Positions 21,501-27,388 of a stretch of DNA of 64,000 nucleotides are shown here, one piece after another. Source of the DNA: Effrenium voratum. Lineage: Eukaryota > Sar > Dinophyceae > Suessiales > Symbiodiniaceae. The notes beneath the pieces are model-generated. The model saw only the letters and a list, made by a program, of their open reading frames with translations, had not been told where the DNA came from and ran no database searches. The position numbers and the translations under genes were made by a program. The stretch is taken from NCBI GenBank assembly GCA_963377175.1, contig CAUJNA010000524.1, forward strand, positions 175,001 through 239,000, read 5' to 3'. Numbering within the stretch: position 1 is the first letter of the stretch; each line of letters opens with the position of its first letter.

Positions 21501-23072
21501 GGGGCAACTCTTTGGGAGCAGGAGTAATGGACGCCCAAGGGGTTCTCCGTAGATAAGCCTAGGGACAAGCCCTCAAGGCCTTATGGGCCTAATATGAGTC
21601 ATAGCCTTCCCATAGTTTCCCTTGGAACCTCCATGAAGGAGCTTTTTCCCCTAAACAAAAAGTAGTTCCCTCACAAAAAAGAAGAAGAAGAAGAAGAAGC
21701 GTCCAAGCACCTTTTTTTGGGGCGAACCACCCAGCCCTCGCTCGCTCGCTCCCCGCGCTCTGCGCGCTGAGAGGCGCAGAGCTTCGACTTCCGGCCCAGC
21801 GCCTTGCATCAGGCCGGGACAGCGGGGCGAGGGAGGCGAGGGAGGCGAGGGAGGCGAGGGAGGCGAGGGAGGCGAGGGAGGCGAGGGAGGCGAGGGAGGC
21901 GAGGGAGGCGAGGGAGGCGAGGGAGGCGAGGGAGGCGAGGGAGGCGAGGGAGGCGAGGGAGGCGGCTCGCGAGGCGTCGCGAGTCGCGAGATCTGTCGGG
22001 AGGGCGCGGAAAGGTTGAGGTAGGTGTGGGTGAAAATCAAACCACTAGGAATTCCATTTCCCAAGGTTCCACTTCGGGTATCTATGTTTGACCCACAGCC
22101 ATGTAGGTGTTGTACTCAAACAGAACACGTGTGTAGAAACAGGTGTTTTGGAAGAAATGAAAACAGGTTTTGAAAGGGATGTAGGAGCACATGTAAAACT
22201 CGGCAAGCTCAATAATCGCAAAAAAATACCCGCAAGGTGGATGAAACACGGTCGTGTTTGGGGTCTTGGTCTGAGGATTGGCAGGATTTGATAGGCTTTG
22301 GTCAGTGAGTTGGTCTTCAATGCCTTGGTCAGTGAATATCGATGGATTCCACTTATAAAAGCACATCAGTGGAATCGCAGCGTGTTTTCGAGGCCACTGT
22401 GCCCCTTTGGGGGCAATTAGGGTAGCATGTGAATGCCACAAGCATAAACCCGGGGTCATTGGAGGGTAGTGTATTAGTTCTTTACATCGGATTTGGGTAG
22501 ACTGATTTTCATACCGATCGGTCTTGAGTATGACTCATTTGACGGGTCTTGGAAAGTGCTGATGGTTTCCTTCTTGTCGCCCCACCCCACCCCACCCCAC
22601 CCCACCCCAACCCCAGCCCAGCCCAGCCCACCCCACCCCACCCCACCCCACCCCACCCCAATTGCTGAAGGCATCCATTCAAAAAACACCAGTTCTTTTT
22701 GGGGCAAAGTATCTCGCACTCCCTGAGTTCCGTTTCGGACTGCAGCGTCACTTTTTGGGTTTGGACCACTTGAGCGGTAAGAACAATATATACCTGGATC
22801 TTCCAAAGTGTGACCCTTTTCCTGCCTTTCCGTGAAAAGCCGTGCTTTTTCAGGCAAACAGCGCACTTTTTTCGCGCCTCCGGGCGCTTTTTTCACTTTG
22901 TTGCCCTGGGCGACATCCATGCGGCGACACTCCCCGAGCCACTTCGCTCGGAGTCCAGCGAAAAACGTCCGCCCGGGGGGTTGGCGCTCGCTCCCAGGAG
23001 CTGGGAGCCCGGCGCTCCGGCGAGGTTCCCTGGGAGAAGCCCAAGGAGGGGGGAGCGCGGGGGGGGGGCTGA
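95..23072 (+). CDS. SAMS: Divergent S-adenosylmethionine synthetase (methionine adenosyltransferase), gene span
   Basis: The family makes S-adenosylmethionine from ATP and methionine in the cytosol. Ten short exons (3624-21812) splice in frame to about 222 residues that follow the family order: [100 protein letters not shown] and SFDFRPS. A first exon (95-121) and last exons (to 23072) are likely but less certain. The exon carrying the GAGDQG motif and the N-terminal GHPDK region were not found; the latter probably lies upstream of the window. Several active-site residues differ from the family. In E. coli numbering K165, K245 and K265 are Arg here, K269 and D271 are Ala, and the GGPxGDAG loop is shortened. 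All junctions keep frame with no internal stop, so it is either a young pseudogene or a functional but diverged paralogue. Family assignment is firm; catalytic activity is doubtful. Confidence 0.85.
641..745 (+). mobile_element. Family I TIR element
   Basis: Starts GCATAGGTGTCC, ends near ACACCTATG, with an internal CCATCTA motif. It is related to the copies at 1324, 46933 and 60588. Confidence 0.65.
1324..1432 (+). mobile_element. Family I TIR element
   Basis: Begins CCATAGGTTTCC and ends AAAGGCAACCTATG, with the internal ATAGATGG and CCATCTATTT pair typical of the family. Confidence 0.65.
2211..2342 (+). mobile_element. Family B element
   Basis: Typical order of blocks: TTGGTGGCTC, CAGCCATCCGGTTC, AGTGGTTGGTTTTCC, CCCACTAAAAGTTAGTCAC, GCGGGGGATCCGAAA, GGACAGCCCAG. 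About 15 relatives occur in the window. Confidence 0.85.
2680..3150 (+). repeat. Degenerate GGGAAACCAAA-type tract
   Basis: Short purine-rich units around AGGGAAACCAAAG recur irregularly. This produces a Lys/Asn/Gly/Gln-rich reading frame (2618-3106) that I do not consider a gene. The unit is the complement of the TTTCCCTTT core found inside many of the dispersed elements. Confidence 0.7.
3386..3504 (+). mobile_element. Family A introner-like element
   Basis: Ends are CTAGGTACCCCAGTAGTG and TCTGGAGGACCTAG. The interior carries GGGTTCCCCTACTAAAATAGAC and GGTACCCTTATTCTAACC, shared with about eleven other copies. Confidence 0.9.
3624..3721 (+). CDS. SAMS: SAMS exon: [12 protein letters not shown] segment
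   Basis: Encodes VVVQ followed by [19 protein letters not shown] and [10 protein letters not shown], matching the family's GYATDETPExMPLTHVLA...LTEVR stretch. Acceptor gag|GT; a second possible acceptor, gtgcag|GGC, would start at 3636. It ends CTCAG before a GA donor (GAGCGG). The phase joins exactly to the exon at 5704. Confidence 0.9.
4540..4621 (+). mobile_element. Family G introner-like element
   Basis: Begins CTTGCTGGTGCGATAGGG and ends GTACCAGCAAG; complementary ends, GC...AG borders. Confidence 0.8.
4725..4834 (+). mobile_element. Family H TIR element
   Basis: Ends ATTTGCTTAAGAATATG and GGGCTTAAGCAAATGG are inverted repeats. The interior has CCCTTGTTGGTTTCAAAGGG and ATCTATCCCTAGTGGA. 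Confidence 0.85.
5072..5173 (+). mobile_element. Family H TIR element
   Basis: Diverged ends CCATTGGCTGAAG and CTTAACCAAATGG. The interior TTGGTTTTTAAAGGGAGTC and ATCACTACTGGACATG match the family. Confidence 0.8.
5173..5270 (+). mobile_element. Family I element, partial
   Basis: AATAGATGGGTTCCACC, CCATCTATTCTACGG and a final AAGGACACCTATG match family I. The left end is replaced by the adjoining family H copy. Confidence 0.5.
5471..5588 (+). mobile_element. Family B element
   Basis: TTGGTGTCTCCCAGCCACC through TTTAGCGGGGGATCTGAGG and ACAGCCTAG. Full length. Confidence 0.85.
5704..5749 (+). CDS. SAMS: SAMS exon: WLRPDARVQ segment
   Basis: With the two carried-over bases it reads [16 protein letters not shown], matching VRKNGTCPWLRPDGKTQ of the family. 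The lysine that lies near the triphosphate (K165 in E. coli) is Arg here. Acceptor gtcag|GA, donor GCGCCG. Confidence 0.92.
6465..6605 (+). repeat. CT-rich microsatellite
   Basis: (CTCTCC)n, (CTCTGC)n and pure (CT)n. The Arg/Glu-rich antisense frame over it is an artefact. Confidence 0.95.
6838..6970 (+). mobile_element. Family B element, diverged doublet
   Basis: Two successive TTTAGTTGTTTTTAGTTGG blocks and a final CCCACAAGTTATTCACTTTTAGC resemble the family B interior. The GGACAGCC end is missing. Confidence 0.5.
7025..7116 (+). mobile_element. TIR element with long arms (low copy)
   Basis: The left arm CACCAATTAACATGGAAC pairs with the right arm GTTCCATGTTAATTGGTG. A degenerate relative lies at 13410-13485 (CCATGGAACCTGACAGGG ... 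GCTGTCAGTTTCCAATTGGTG). Confidence 0.75.
7176..7295 (+). mobile_element. Family A introner-like element
   Basis: Begins CTAGGTCCCCCCGCTAGGTG and ends TAGAGGACCTAG. It abuts the exon at 7309, with only GTTGGCTCCGCAG between. Confidence 0.9.
7309..7363 (+). CDS. SAMS: SAMS exon: VTVKYN segment
   Basis: Encodes [18 protein letters not shown] plus one base, the family's QVTVEY strand followed by a longer acidic loop than usual. The end is fixed by phase: ...GAC G|GTGGTT joins to GT GGC CTG at 8938 to give [12 protein letters not shown]. Confidence 0.92.
7672..7775 (+). mobile_element. Family B element
   Basis: TTGGTGGCTCCCAGCCGTCC through CACTAAAAGTTAACTTTTAG and GGGGGATCTGAGG. Confidence 0.8.
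8549..8935 (+). repeat. 9-bp minisatellite (CCCACCCCT)n
   Basis: About 35 near-identical units, then CCCACCCAG variants. Open in all frames on both strands, giving spurious PPT and GGV proteins. Confidence 0.97.
8938..8996 (+). CDS. SAMS: SAMS exon: VPLRVHSV segment
   Basis: Encodes (G)[19 protein letters not shown], matching GAMVPVRVHTVLISTQHDE. The TQHD-type motif is changed to YGHLSE. Acceptor ctacag|GT; ends GAG before GTGCGG. Confidence 0.92.
9051..9181 (+). mobile_element. Family K TIR element
   Basis: Begins AATGTTGACCAAGGACTAAT and ends TTATTAATCCTGGGTCAACATT; complementary ends. The interior has GGGGTGTCCCCTTTTAGTGG. Confidence 0.85.
9181..9434 (+). mobile_element. Family K TIR element, interrupted
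   Basis: Left part AATGTTGATCCCGGATGAAT, right part ATTCGGGGTCAACATT. A family J element (9219-9343) sits inside, so this copy is older than that insertion. Confidence 0.8.
9219..9343 (+). mobile_element. Family J element nested in family K
   Basis: ATGGCTGTGGTTGTCAAAACC ... TTTTGATCCATGGCCATAT, with the internal TTTAGTGGGGATTGGGATG block shared with 13824, 23460 and 57956. Confidence 0.85.
10317..10448 (+). mobile_element. Family E TIR element
   Basis: CAGGGTTGTGGGATCAAGG ... TTCCCACAGCCCTG, arms inverted. An internal TTGTATCACAGATTCGTGG is shared. Confidence 0.9.
10552..10678 (+). mobile_element. Family F element
   Basis: CAGGGCTCCTTAAACG ... TTTGCAACCATTTGAAACATG ... AATGTAAGGGTCCCTG. 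Short CAGGG/CCCTG termini, highly conserved interior. Confidence 0.9.
11345..11467 (+). mobile_element. Family A introner-like element
   Basis: CTAGGTCCCCCAGTAGTGCC ... CAAATCTGGAAGACCTAG. Full length. Confidence 0.92.
11576..11645 (+). CDS. SAMS: SAMS exon: acidic/Ala helix segment
   Basis: [17 protein letters not shown] then AALARSR, in the place of the family's [20 protein letters not shown] helix. Sequence similarity is weak, but the position, phase and AG|G acceptor (gggtag|GT) fit. The end at C|GTGGGT is chosen because it joins in phase to the exon at 13538. Confidence 0.7.
11986..12100 (+). mobile_element. Family A introner-like element
   Basis: CTAGGGTCTCCCAGTAGTG ... TCTGGAGGACCCAGG; slightly diverged ends. 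Confidence 0.85.
12432..12538 (+). mobile_element. Family B' element
   Basis: GCCAAGGGACGTTAGGACTT ... TTTTAGCAGGGGAGCAGAC and AGCAACCGAG. A relative of family B with its own ends; other copies at 28201 and 38291. Confidence 0.8.
12594..12712 (+). mobile_element. Family A introner-like element
   Basis: CTAGGTCCCCTAGTAGTGCC ... CTGCTGGAGGACCTAG. Confidence 0.92.
13196..13325 (+). mobile_element. Family M element
   Basis: GAGCCACAATCAAAACCGGG, TAGATGAAGGTTAGTAAGGG, CAGTCCCAGCCAGAAATAG; ends in a degenerate inverted copy of the start. Confidence 0.75.
13538..13639 (+). CDS. SAMS: SAMS exon: GDAGLSGRR and YGGW segment
   Basis: Encodes [20 protein letters not shown] then [14 protein letters not shown]. 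It carries the family's GDAGLTGRK...DTYGGW block. D238 and R244 (E. coli numbers) are present and K245 is Arg. The usual GRFVIGGPxGD loop is replaced by a shorter TPRARRGD. Ends GCAG before a GC donor. Confidence 0.9.
13692..13821 (+). mobile_element. Family H TIR element
   Basis: CCAGTTGCTTAAG ... ATCACTACTGGAAATATG ... CTGAAGCAAATGGA. Confidence 0.8.
13824..13956 (+). mobile_element. Family J element
   Basis: ATGGCTGTGGTTGTCAAGACC ... GGATTTGGACCCATGGCCAT. Directly abuts a family H copy on the left and an inverted one on the right. Confidence 0.85.
13964..14046 (-). mobile_element. Family H TIR element, inverted orientation
   Basis: TTCCAGTAGTGATCAATTCCC and TTTAAGACCAGCAAGGG are the reverse complement of the family interior. 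Confidence 0.75.
14064..14135 (+). mobile_element. Family H-like fragment
   Basis: CTTCCATTTGATGAAATG ... GACAAATGGAG around a long T run. Confidence 0.45.
14829..14936 (+). mobile_element. Family L element
   Basis: TGGCTCTGGGTCAAAAGTATG, CCAAAACCTGCGGTCCCC and TTTTGACTCACACCCATTTGG; ends are imperfect inverted repeats. Confidence 0.8.
15284..15411 (+). mobile_element. TIR element (single copy)
   Basis: TAACCCTTAGTGGTTTGG at the left and CCAAACCACCAAACAAGG ... GGTTAAGGGTTA at the right are imperfect inverted repeats. Confidence 0.55.
15778..15847 (+). CDS. SAMS: SAMS exon: GRD...GARWAARS segment
   Basis: Encodes (G)[20 protein letters not shown] and AAR, aligning with [24 protein letters not shown]. 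The catalytic K265 is Arg; K269 and D271 are Ala. Ends CCAG before a GA donor whose first four bases, GAGC, also start the next exon. Confidence 0.88.
16003..16118 (+). mobile_element. Family H TIR element
   Basis: CAGATGCTTAAGAATATG ... TTTCACTACTGGACATATT ... GGCTTAAGCAAATGG. Confidence 0.85.
16173..16281 (+). mobile_element. Family B element
   Basis: TTGGTGGCTCAACCAGCCATC ... GGGGGATCCGAAAACGG and ACAGCCTAGG. Confidence 0.88.
16865..16983 (+). mobile_element. Family F element
   Basis: CAGGGCTCCTCAAAAGAAATG ... TATAATGTAAGGATCCCTG. Confidence 0.9.
17271..17381 (+). mobile_element. Family A introner-like element
   Basis: CTAGGTCCCCCAGTAGTGCC ... CTACTGGAGGACCTAG; interior slightly shortened. 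Confidence 0.92.
17726..17835 (+). mobile_element. Family A introner-like element
   Basis: TAGGTCCCCAGTAGTGCCC ... CTACTGGAGGACCTAG. Confidence 0.92.
17866..18005 (+). mobile_element. Family C introner-like element
   Basis: Ends ACTGTGGACGGACG and CAACCATCCACAGT are inverted repeats. The interior CCCCTGTAAATACCAA is shared. Borders read GT...AG. Confidence 0.88.
18048..18152 (+). mobile_element. Family K element, diverged
   Basis: CCAAAAGTGGTCTGATTCCCC and AAAGGGTCAACATT; the left end is degraded. Confidence 0.65.
18470..18592 (+). mobile_element. Family A introner-like element
   Basis: TTAGGCCCCCCAGTAGTGCC ... AGTCTGGAGGACCTAG. Confidence 0.9.
18833..18908 (+). CDS. SAMS: SAMS exon: LCRRCLVQ segment
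   Basis: Completes R and reads [20 protein letters not shown] then ESAVQ, matching KSLVKAGLCRRVLVQVSYAIG of the family. Acceptor ctgcag|GA, donor GCGAGC. The exon could end six bases earlier (GTGCAG is repeated at the next exon start); the longer form fits the family spacing better. Confidence 0.93.
18957..19034 (+). mobile_element. Family A element, left-truncated
   Basis: GGGGTTCCCCTAAACTAG ... GGTACCCTTATTCTAACC and CTACTGGAGGAGGTAG. The left end is replaced by a short family B-like TTGGTGGTCCCCAGC piece. Confidence 0.75.
19183..19352 (+). mobile_element. Family B element, internally expanded
   Basis: TTGGTGGTTCCCCAGC ... two TTTAGTGG blocks ... CCCACTAAAGTTGG and TTTTAGCGGTGG. Extra GTTGGTTTAGTGG units lengthen it, an early stage of what is seen at 54058. 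Confidence 0.7.
19838..19920 (+). mobile_element. Family B element, diverged
   Basis: GTAGTTGGTTTAGTAGTTG ... GCAGATCAGAAAACGGACAG. Confidence 0.6.
20037..20154 (+). mobile_element. Family L element
   Basis: ATGGCCGTGGCTCAAACAC ... TTTTGAGCCACACCCAAATGG; shares its right end with the next copy. Confidence 0.8.
20151..20247 (+). mobile_element. Family L element, second copy
   Basis: ATGGCCGTGGCTCAGAAAAA ... TTTTGAGCCACACCCAAATG; tandem with the copy before it. Confidence 0.75.
20246..20318 (+). mobile_element. Family H element, partial
   Basis: CTCTGGTTTTGAAGGGGATC ... AACAAGCAAATGGAGG. Confidence 0.6.
20415..20497 (+). mobile_element. Family O element, partial
   Basis: GGTTCCAACTTTTTGGGAAAC, ATGGGCTACTTTGTCTGTAG and GAGTTTTAAGGGGTAAG match the copies at 30814 and 62228. 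Confidence 0.7.
20519..20569 (+). CDS. SAMS: SAMS exon: [15 protein letters not shown] segment
   Basis: [17 protein letters not shown] aligns with VDTYGTGKIPDREILQIV. Acceptor cacag|GT; ends CTG before a GC donor (GCGCGG). The next exon also starts GCGC. Confidence 0.93.
20658..20779 (+). mobile_element. Family F element
   Basis: CAGGGCTCCTGAAAAGAAATTC ... AATGTAAGGATCCCTG. Confidence 0.9.
21289..21440 (+). mobile_element. Family M TIR element
   Basis: GAGCCACCTGCTCAAAGCC ... GGTAGATGGAGGTTAGTAAGG ... TACCAGGTTTTGATTGTGACTC. Confidence 0.8.
21774..21812 (+). CDS. SAMS: SAMS exon: SFDFRPS segment
   Basis: [13 protein letters not shown] aligns with KESFDFRPGMMTIN. Acceptor gagag|GC, donor GCCGGG. 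A 9-bp minisatellite starts within 10 nt of the donor. Confidence 0.92.
21819..21963 (+). repeat. 9-bp minisatellite (GGGAGGCGA)n
   Basis: About 15 units; the spurious (GRR)n and (SPP)n frames come from it. Confidence 0.97.
22577..22663 (+). repeat. CCCCA/CCCAG microsatellite
   Basis: About 17 five-base units with two variants in the middle. Confidence 0.95.
22854..22957 (+). CDS. SAMS: SAMS candidate exon: HFAR segment
   Basis: The last residues read SPSHFARSP, comparable to AAYGHFGRDD near the family C-terminus. Donor GCGAAA joins in phase 0 to VPWEKPK at 23025. The start (ttcag|GC) is a guess: the upstream residues do not resemble the family and the phase to the previous exon is not satisfied. 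Confidence 0.4.
23025..23072 (+). CDS. SAMS: SAMS probable last exon: VPWEKPK and stop
   Basis: [15 protein letters not shown] then TGA. V-P-W-E-K resembles the conserved F-x-W-E-x-x-K end of the family. Acceptor gcgag|GT. The Gly-rich tail comes from a G-rich stretch. Confidence 0.6.
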   Translation, partial: VPWEKPKEGGARGGG

Positions 23073-23459
23073 GAGGGGGGGGGAGGTATGGGGACACTGA
23101 GAGGGTCTATTTTGCCACCTCCTTCTTTTAGGGTATGGGTTTTTTAGGGTATGGTTGCAAAATAGACTCTGGGTGTCCATGGGGGGAGGGTGTAGGAGCT
23201 TGGTGGCATGGTGGAGCATGGGGTGGCGGAGCTTGGAGTGAGGTTGGGGGGGGGGGTAGGTAGGGGGTAGGGGGTGGGGGGTGGGGGGGGAGAGGGCAGC
23301 TTGGGGTGAGGTTGGGGTTTGGTGTGGTGCAAGCGTTTGGACGCCGTATAGGCCCTGCAGCCGGACCCTTGTTGAGGTTGGTGGTTGGTTTTTGGTTTTT
23401 GCTTGCGCGATTAGCCCAGGAGGGTTTTGGAGAGCTTAGCTGAGAGGCCAACCGGAGTC

Positions 23460-23590
23460 ACATGGCTGTGGGTCAAAACCAATGGGATCCCATTTTGGGG
23501 TATGCACCACTCATGTTAGATTCTATTTAGTGGGGATTGGGATGTCCACTTGGGGGTACAATTCGGATTTTGACCCATGGCCACATGGGT
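23460..23590 (+). mobile_element. Family J element
   Basis: ATGGCTGTGGGTCAAAACC ... TTTTGACCCATGGCCACATGG. Confidence 0.88.
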
Positions 23591-23744
23591 GAATGGCTTG
23601 CGGCGCCTTTTCCCCGAACCTTGCGGCCTTGCGGGTGATAACTCAGAGATTGTCAGCCCGACAGATGTATCGACCATCGACCAATGGATTTTTTCAGGGA
23701 GTTGAAAGCAATCGTGACATGTCGCTACACGAAAAATTCAGGTC

Positions 23745-23820
23745 CCAGCACCCTCCAAGGGTTGTCCATTTATCCTGAAGCCATTGTGGGTACCAATTGA
23801 CAACCCTTGGAGGGTGCTGG
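23745..23820. repeat. Perfect 22-bp-arm hairpin
   Basis: Arm CCAGCACCCTCCAAGGGTTGTC (23745-23766) is exactly complementary to 23799-23820, with a 32-nt loop. It could be a recent TIR element or a small-RNA precursor; no other copy in the window. Confidence 0.85.
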
Positions 23821-24225
23821 TCTAAGTCTGCAAAATCGCCCAGGTTTCGTTGTTTCATCCCGAGGATGTGCATTTCCATGTCACATGCCAGACTGCGCAC
23901 AGGCAGCTTTGAGGGATGCCGATGGTTTTCTGCGGGATCAACGTCAGAGCACTTGGTTTCGTATTGGTTTCCCACTGTTTAGGAGTGTATTTCTTACCCT
24001 TTCCGTTTCAGTTCAGAGAGTACACTTTTGGGGCTGGCACTTTTCTGCAGCTAAGCCTCATCGTTTTCCGGGTGAAGGGTCTCAAACCCGCCCGAGGTTT
24101 CGCTTCATTGTAACAAGACCCCCCGAAGCTCACAGCAGGTCGTCGGAAGGCCTTCGCCTCTATCCCCACCCCTGGCCATTGGGGGATGGGAAATTTGGGA
24201 GATCCCCATTTATGGTAACCCATAC

Positions 24226-24335
24226 TGGCTGTGGCTTAAACAAAATGGAATTCCAAAATGGCTTGCCCTGGTAAGTGGAAAGATGGACTGAAACCTGCGG
24301 TTTGCCCCTCCTGTTTAATTTGACCCACCGCCATA
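24226..24335 (+). mobile_element. Family L element
   Basis: TGGCTGTGGCTTAAACAAAATG ... CCTGCGGTTTGCCCCTCC ... TTTGACCCACCGCCAT. Confidence 0.75.
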
Positions 24336-24439
24336 TTCCTTTTGTGGGGAAGCCATATTTATGGAACTGGAGTGGAGTTGAGGTGTTTTTTGTTTTGGGA
24401 AGTCCCAGAACGTCCACTTCCGTTGGACAGAGGGTAAGC

Positions 24440-24640
24440 TCCCCAATGGGCATCGTTAGCATCGGCCAGAAGGCAACGTGGGGCCCAAAATAACGGGCCA
24501 AAATATGGCCAACGTAGGGCCCAAAAGAACGGGTCAACATCTGGCCAACGCAAGGCCAACATAAGGCCACGGTAGGGCCAAACCAGGCCTTTATCGGGGC
24601 ACGGAGTTGGCACCAAAATAAGGCCAACCTAGGCCTTCAC
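24440..24640 (+). repeat. Degenerate GGCCAA/GGGCCCAAAA repeat
   Basis: Units such as ATGGCCAACGTAGGGCCC and AAGGCCAACATAAGGCC recur about eight times with variation. Confidence 0.75.
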
Positions 24641-25302
24641 CGGGGCACGGCGAGGCTCGGTCAAGGGGACCAAGCGAGGGGTACGGAAGCTTTTTCCTAG
24701 CTTCTTTGCTTCTTTGCCTACGGTAACACAAAGAGACGCACGCACGGACACTTCCGTTGTGTGTCTCTACAGGGTTGCCTTTTCACATTGCTTCAAAGTC
24801 AAGACATAAGGACATCATCATTTTGGGGGTCGCCCTATTTTGACACGGACGCCCGCACCCTCCGCAAAAAAAACCGCCCGCGACGTCAGGCGCTGTGAGG
24901 CCCGACTTCGCGCTCGAACCGAGCTGCGGCAGGGAAACAGCGCGGCCCGTTGCGGGGGAGATGGTAGTGCCGCAGATGGCCCCGCCCATGAAGCTCAATG
25001 ACAGGAATGGGGTAGGTCTTGGAATGTCCACCTTGAACAGGTGGCTTGCTGGGTGGGGGGGTGACACCTTCGTAGAAGTGCCTTTCGTTCTGGGAAAGCT
25101 AGGCAAATGGACTGAGGTCAGAAAGATGCATAGAGCGTGACTCAGCTGGGGCAGTCAACTGGGTGCCAGAGCGATTTAGTGTCATCTTTTAGAGGACCGC
25201 GCACAGAAGGGCGATTTTCCTCTGGGTTTCCCTTTAAGAAAGCCAGACATCTTCCAGCTGAAGCCAGCCAGATGGATATTATTTTCTTTCACAGCAACCA
25301 GC

Positions 25303-25371
25303 TCATGGTTGTTGTTGGGAAACATTTTACATTTTTGCTTATTGTGGTTTAGTGGTTGAACTACCATTGAG
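25303..25371 (+). mobile_element. Family D element, partial
   Basis: CATGGTTGTTGTTGGGAAAC and GCTTATTGTGGTTTAGTGG; right half lost. Confidence 0.7.
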
Positions 25372-25379
25372 AGGGCCAT

Positions 25380-25412
25380 GTTCAGGTGTATAATGCATCC
25401 GGATCCCTGTTT
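25380..25412 (+). mobile_element. Family F right-end fragment
   Basis: TTCAGGTGTATAATGCATCC then GGATCCCTG. Confidence 0.65.
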
Positions 25413-26885
25413 TTTCCAGGCCCCCAAGTTTAGCACCCAATCTGCTTCATCGACTTGAGCGGGGTGCCCAGAACCTGTCCGCGCGTGAAGCTCAGCTTAA
25501 GGTTGGTGGGCCTTCTGAAGACGACTTTTGGAGTCGAAAGTGGCTGAAATCTCCCTTAAACTTAGCTCCAGATCTCCAGTCGTCAGAATCGTCCCTCCAA
25601 ATGGACCTCGGGTCCCAGCGCCATTTTTTCACCTTGGTGCCTGTGTACTCCTTGTTCATTGTTGAGTTCTTGGTGTCCTCAAGAAACTTGCCGAAGAGCC
25701 ATTGCTTGGATAGCGAAACCTCCATCTCCCAAACACAGGAAGCAACACTTGAAGATGTTTTTTTCCTGGGTGAAGATGTAGGGTGAAAATGTTTCCTGGG
25801 TGAAGTTCAGTTTTTTTGTTCCCACTCAAGTCCTGCAGAACTCTTTGGTGTCTAGCAGAAGGCGGTGGGGTAGCGAGGGATCCTTTAGCCCATCCGGGCT
25901 CCGAAGAGAGCGGATTCAAGCATATGGGCGTGTCTTTTTTCTTGGGGAACCTCCCCAAAATGGTGGTTTTCCTGTTGGTTTCCCTTAAACAAACCACCAA
26001 AACAGGGGGGGGGGTCCATGAAGCAAATCATACCCATATCATAATATACATTTATGAGAGTTGCTTTGATCGAAAAGTTGACCAAGATCAGCCAAGGTCC
26101 GATTCCAAAGGTGATGTTGTGTTTTGGTAAAGTGGTGCCTTTTCACTTTAGATTAAAGGGAAAACAAACAGTGTAGACGCATTTGGGTGTGTCTGTTTAC
26201 CCGTTTGTATGGCTTTCAAGGGAAGCCAAAAAGAGCACCACAATTTTCCGGGTACCCCTATTTTAAGTCGCATGCCCATTCAACACACAAGGGGCTAATT
26301 CCCACCATTCTTTTCAACCATTCTTTTCAAAAACGTCGATTCGGCAGACTTGGATCTCCTTCTGCCTATTTTATGGCGAGCTCAAGAGGGGCGGGGTAGA
26401 ACGAGCCCACCATGATGTAGATCATTTATCGGGGGGATCCTTTTTGCAAGTGTTGGAATCATTGTAGAGTTGTTTGATGTGGTCGGGTTGACTTGCATGC
26501 TGTCGCAATTAGCAACGATGCAACAGGGAAAGAACGGGTCCGGGCTTCATTTGATCGCACTTCCCAACAAAGCCATGTGTTCAAAGTCGGGGTTTGGCCG
26601 AGGCGACGGACCTCCTGCAGTGTAGCCTTCCTCTTTACTGGGACCCCCTCTTTTTCTCGAAAGGGGCGATCGAAAGGCAAGCTGTGCTCACAGGATCATC
26701 TTCTCCTGGGTACGCCCAGGAGTGAACATGTGAAGTCGACAGATGTTTCTTTTAAGCACGCAGTCGCGTTGCAATGCATGACGTCAACATGCTACAGGTA
26801 CAGCACCCCCCCCCATTGGGAGCAAACCCTTGTTTGAAGGCCCTTTTTCCTTTCCTAATTCAAGGAGGGTGTGGGGTTTTGGCCA

Positions 26886-27388
26886 TGAGAGTAAGTGACC
26901 CGCACACGTCATTTTCGCAACGCCGGATTGCCATGTTTTTCTGTATCACAGAGTTCACCCATGCTTTCGAAGTCAGGGCGTCAGAAGTCGGTTTGAGCGA
27001 AGGCGAGATTGAGGCGTTGATTGGCGGTAACATCTCGTCGGCAAAGCTGGGATTTGCACTTGTGCCACCAGGGCAGCATCTCACCAACGAGCAGGTTGAG
27101 ACTCTTCTCCAAGGCAGAGCCAACCAAGGTGCAGTGTCTGCCGTCAAGCGCCTGGTTTTTGAAGCACACACCTTGTTGGTTGCCGACTTGAACCGTGTGG
27201 AAAAGGGGGACGACGCCACCTCATCAATGGCCCCAACCGAAAGAGACGCGCGGATTGAGGCCATGAGAGTGCGCATCACAGGACTGACGCATCAGGGAGA
27301 AGAAGAGTCAGTGATCAGGAGTGATCTCTCCTCCTTAAGGGCCGCAAGGTTGATGATTCCACGTAGGCCCGGTCAAAATGTCCAATAG
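26886..27388 (+). pseudogene. Retroelement-like ORF remnant (unrecognised protein)
   Basis: A 500-nt open frame with protein-like composition: an ITEFTHAFEVRASEVGLS start, an ALVPPGQHLTNEQVETLL segment, then MAPTERDARIEAMRVRITGL and THQGEEE. The TERDARIEAMRVRITGL pattern resembles, from memory, a domain found in dinoflagellate retroelement-like predictions. It stops abruptly after RRPGQNVQ. It lies on the + strand in the spacer, without visible exon partners. It could instead be one exon of an unknown gene. Function not known. Confidence 0.45.

Larger units (their letters stand above)
20570..21773 (+). other. SAMS intron
   Basis: Holds F (20658-20779), M (21289-21440) and a T run (20866-20883). 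Confidence 0.8.
21813..22853 (+). other. SAMS intron
   Basis: Minisatellite (21819-21963) followed by unassigned sequence and a CCCCA array (22577-22663). End uncertain because the next exon's start is uncertain. Confidence 0.6.

Noticed and set aside
24885..25140. Possible exon after gacgtcag|G reading RPDFALEPSCGRE, considered as the SAMS C-terminus
   Set aside because: Phase does not fit, the frame has no other family match, and a better C-terminal candidate ends at 23072.
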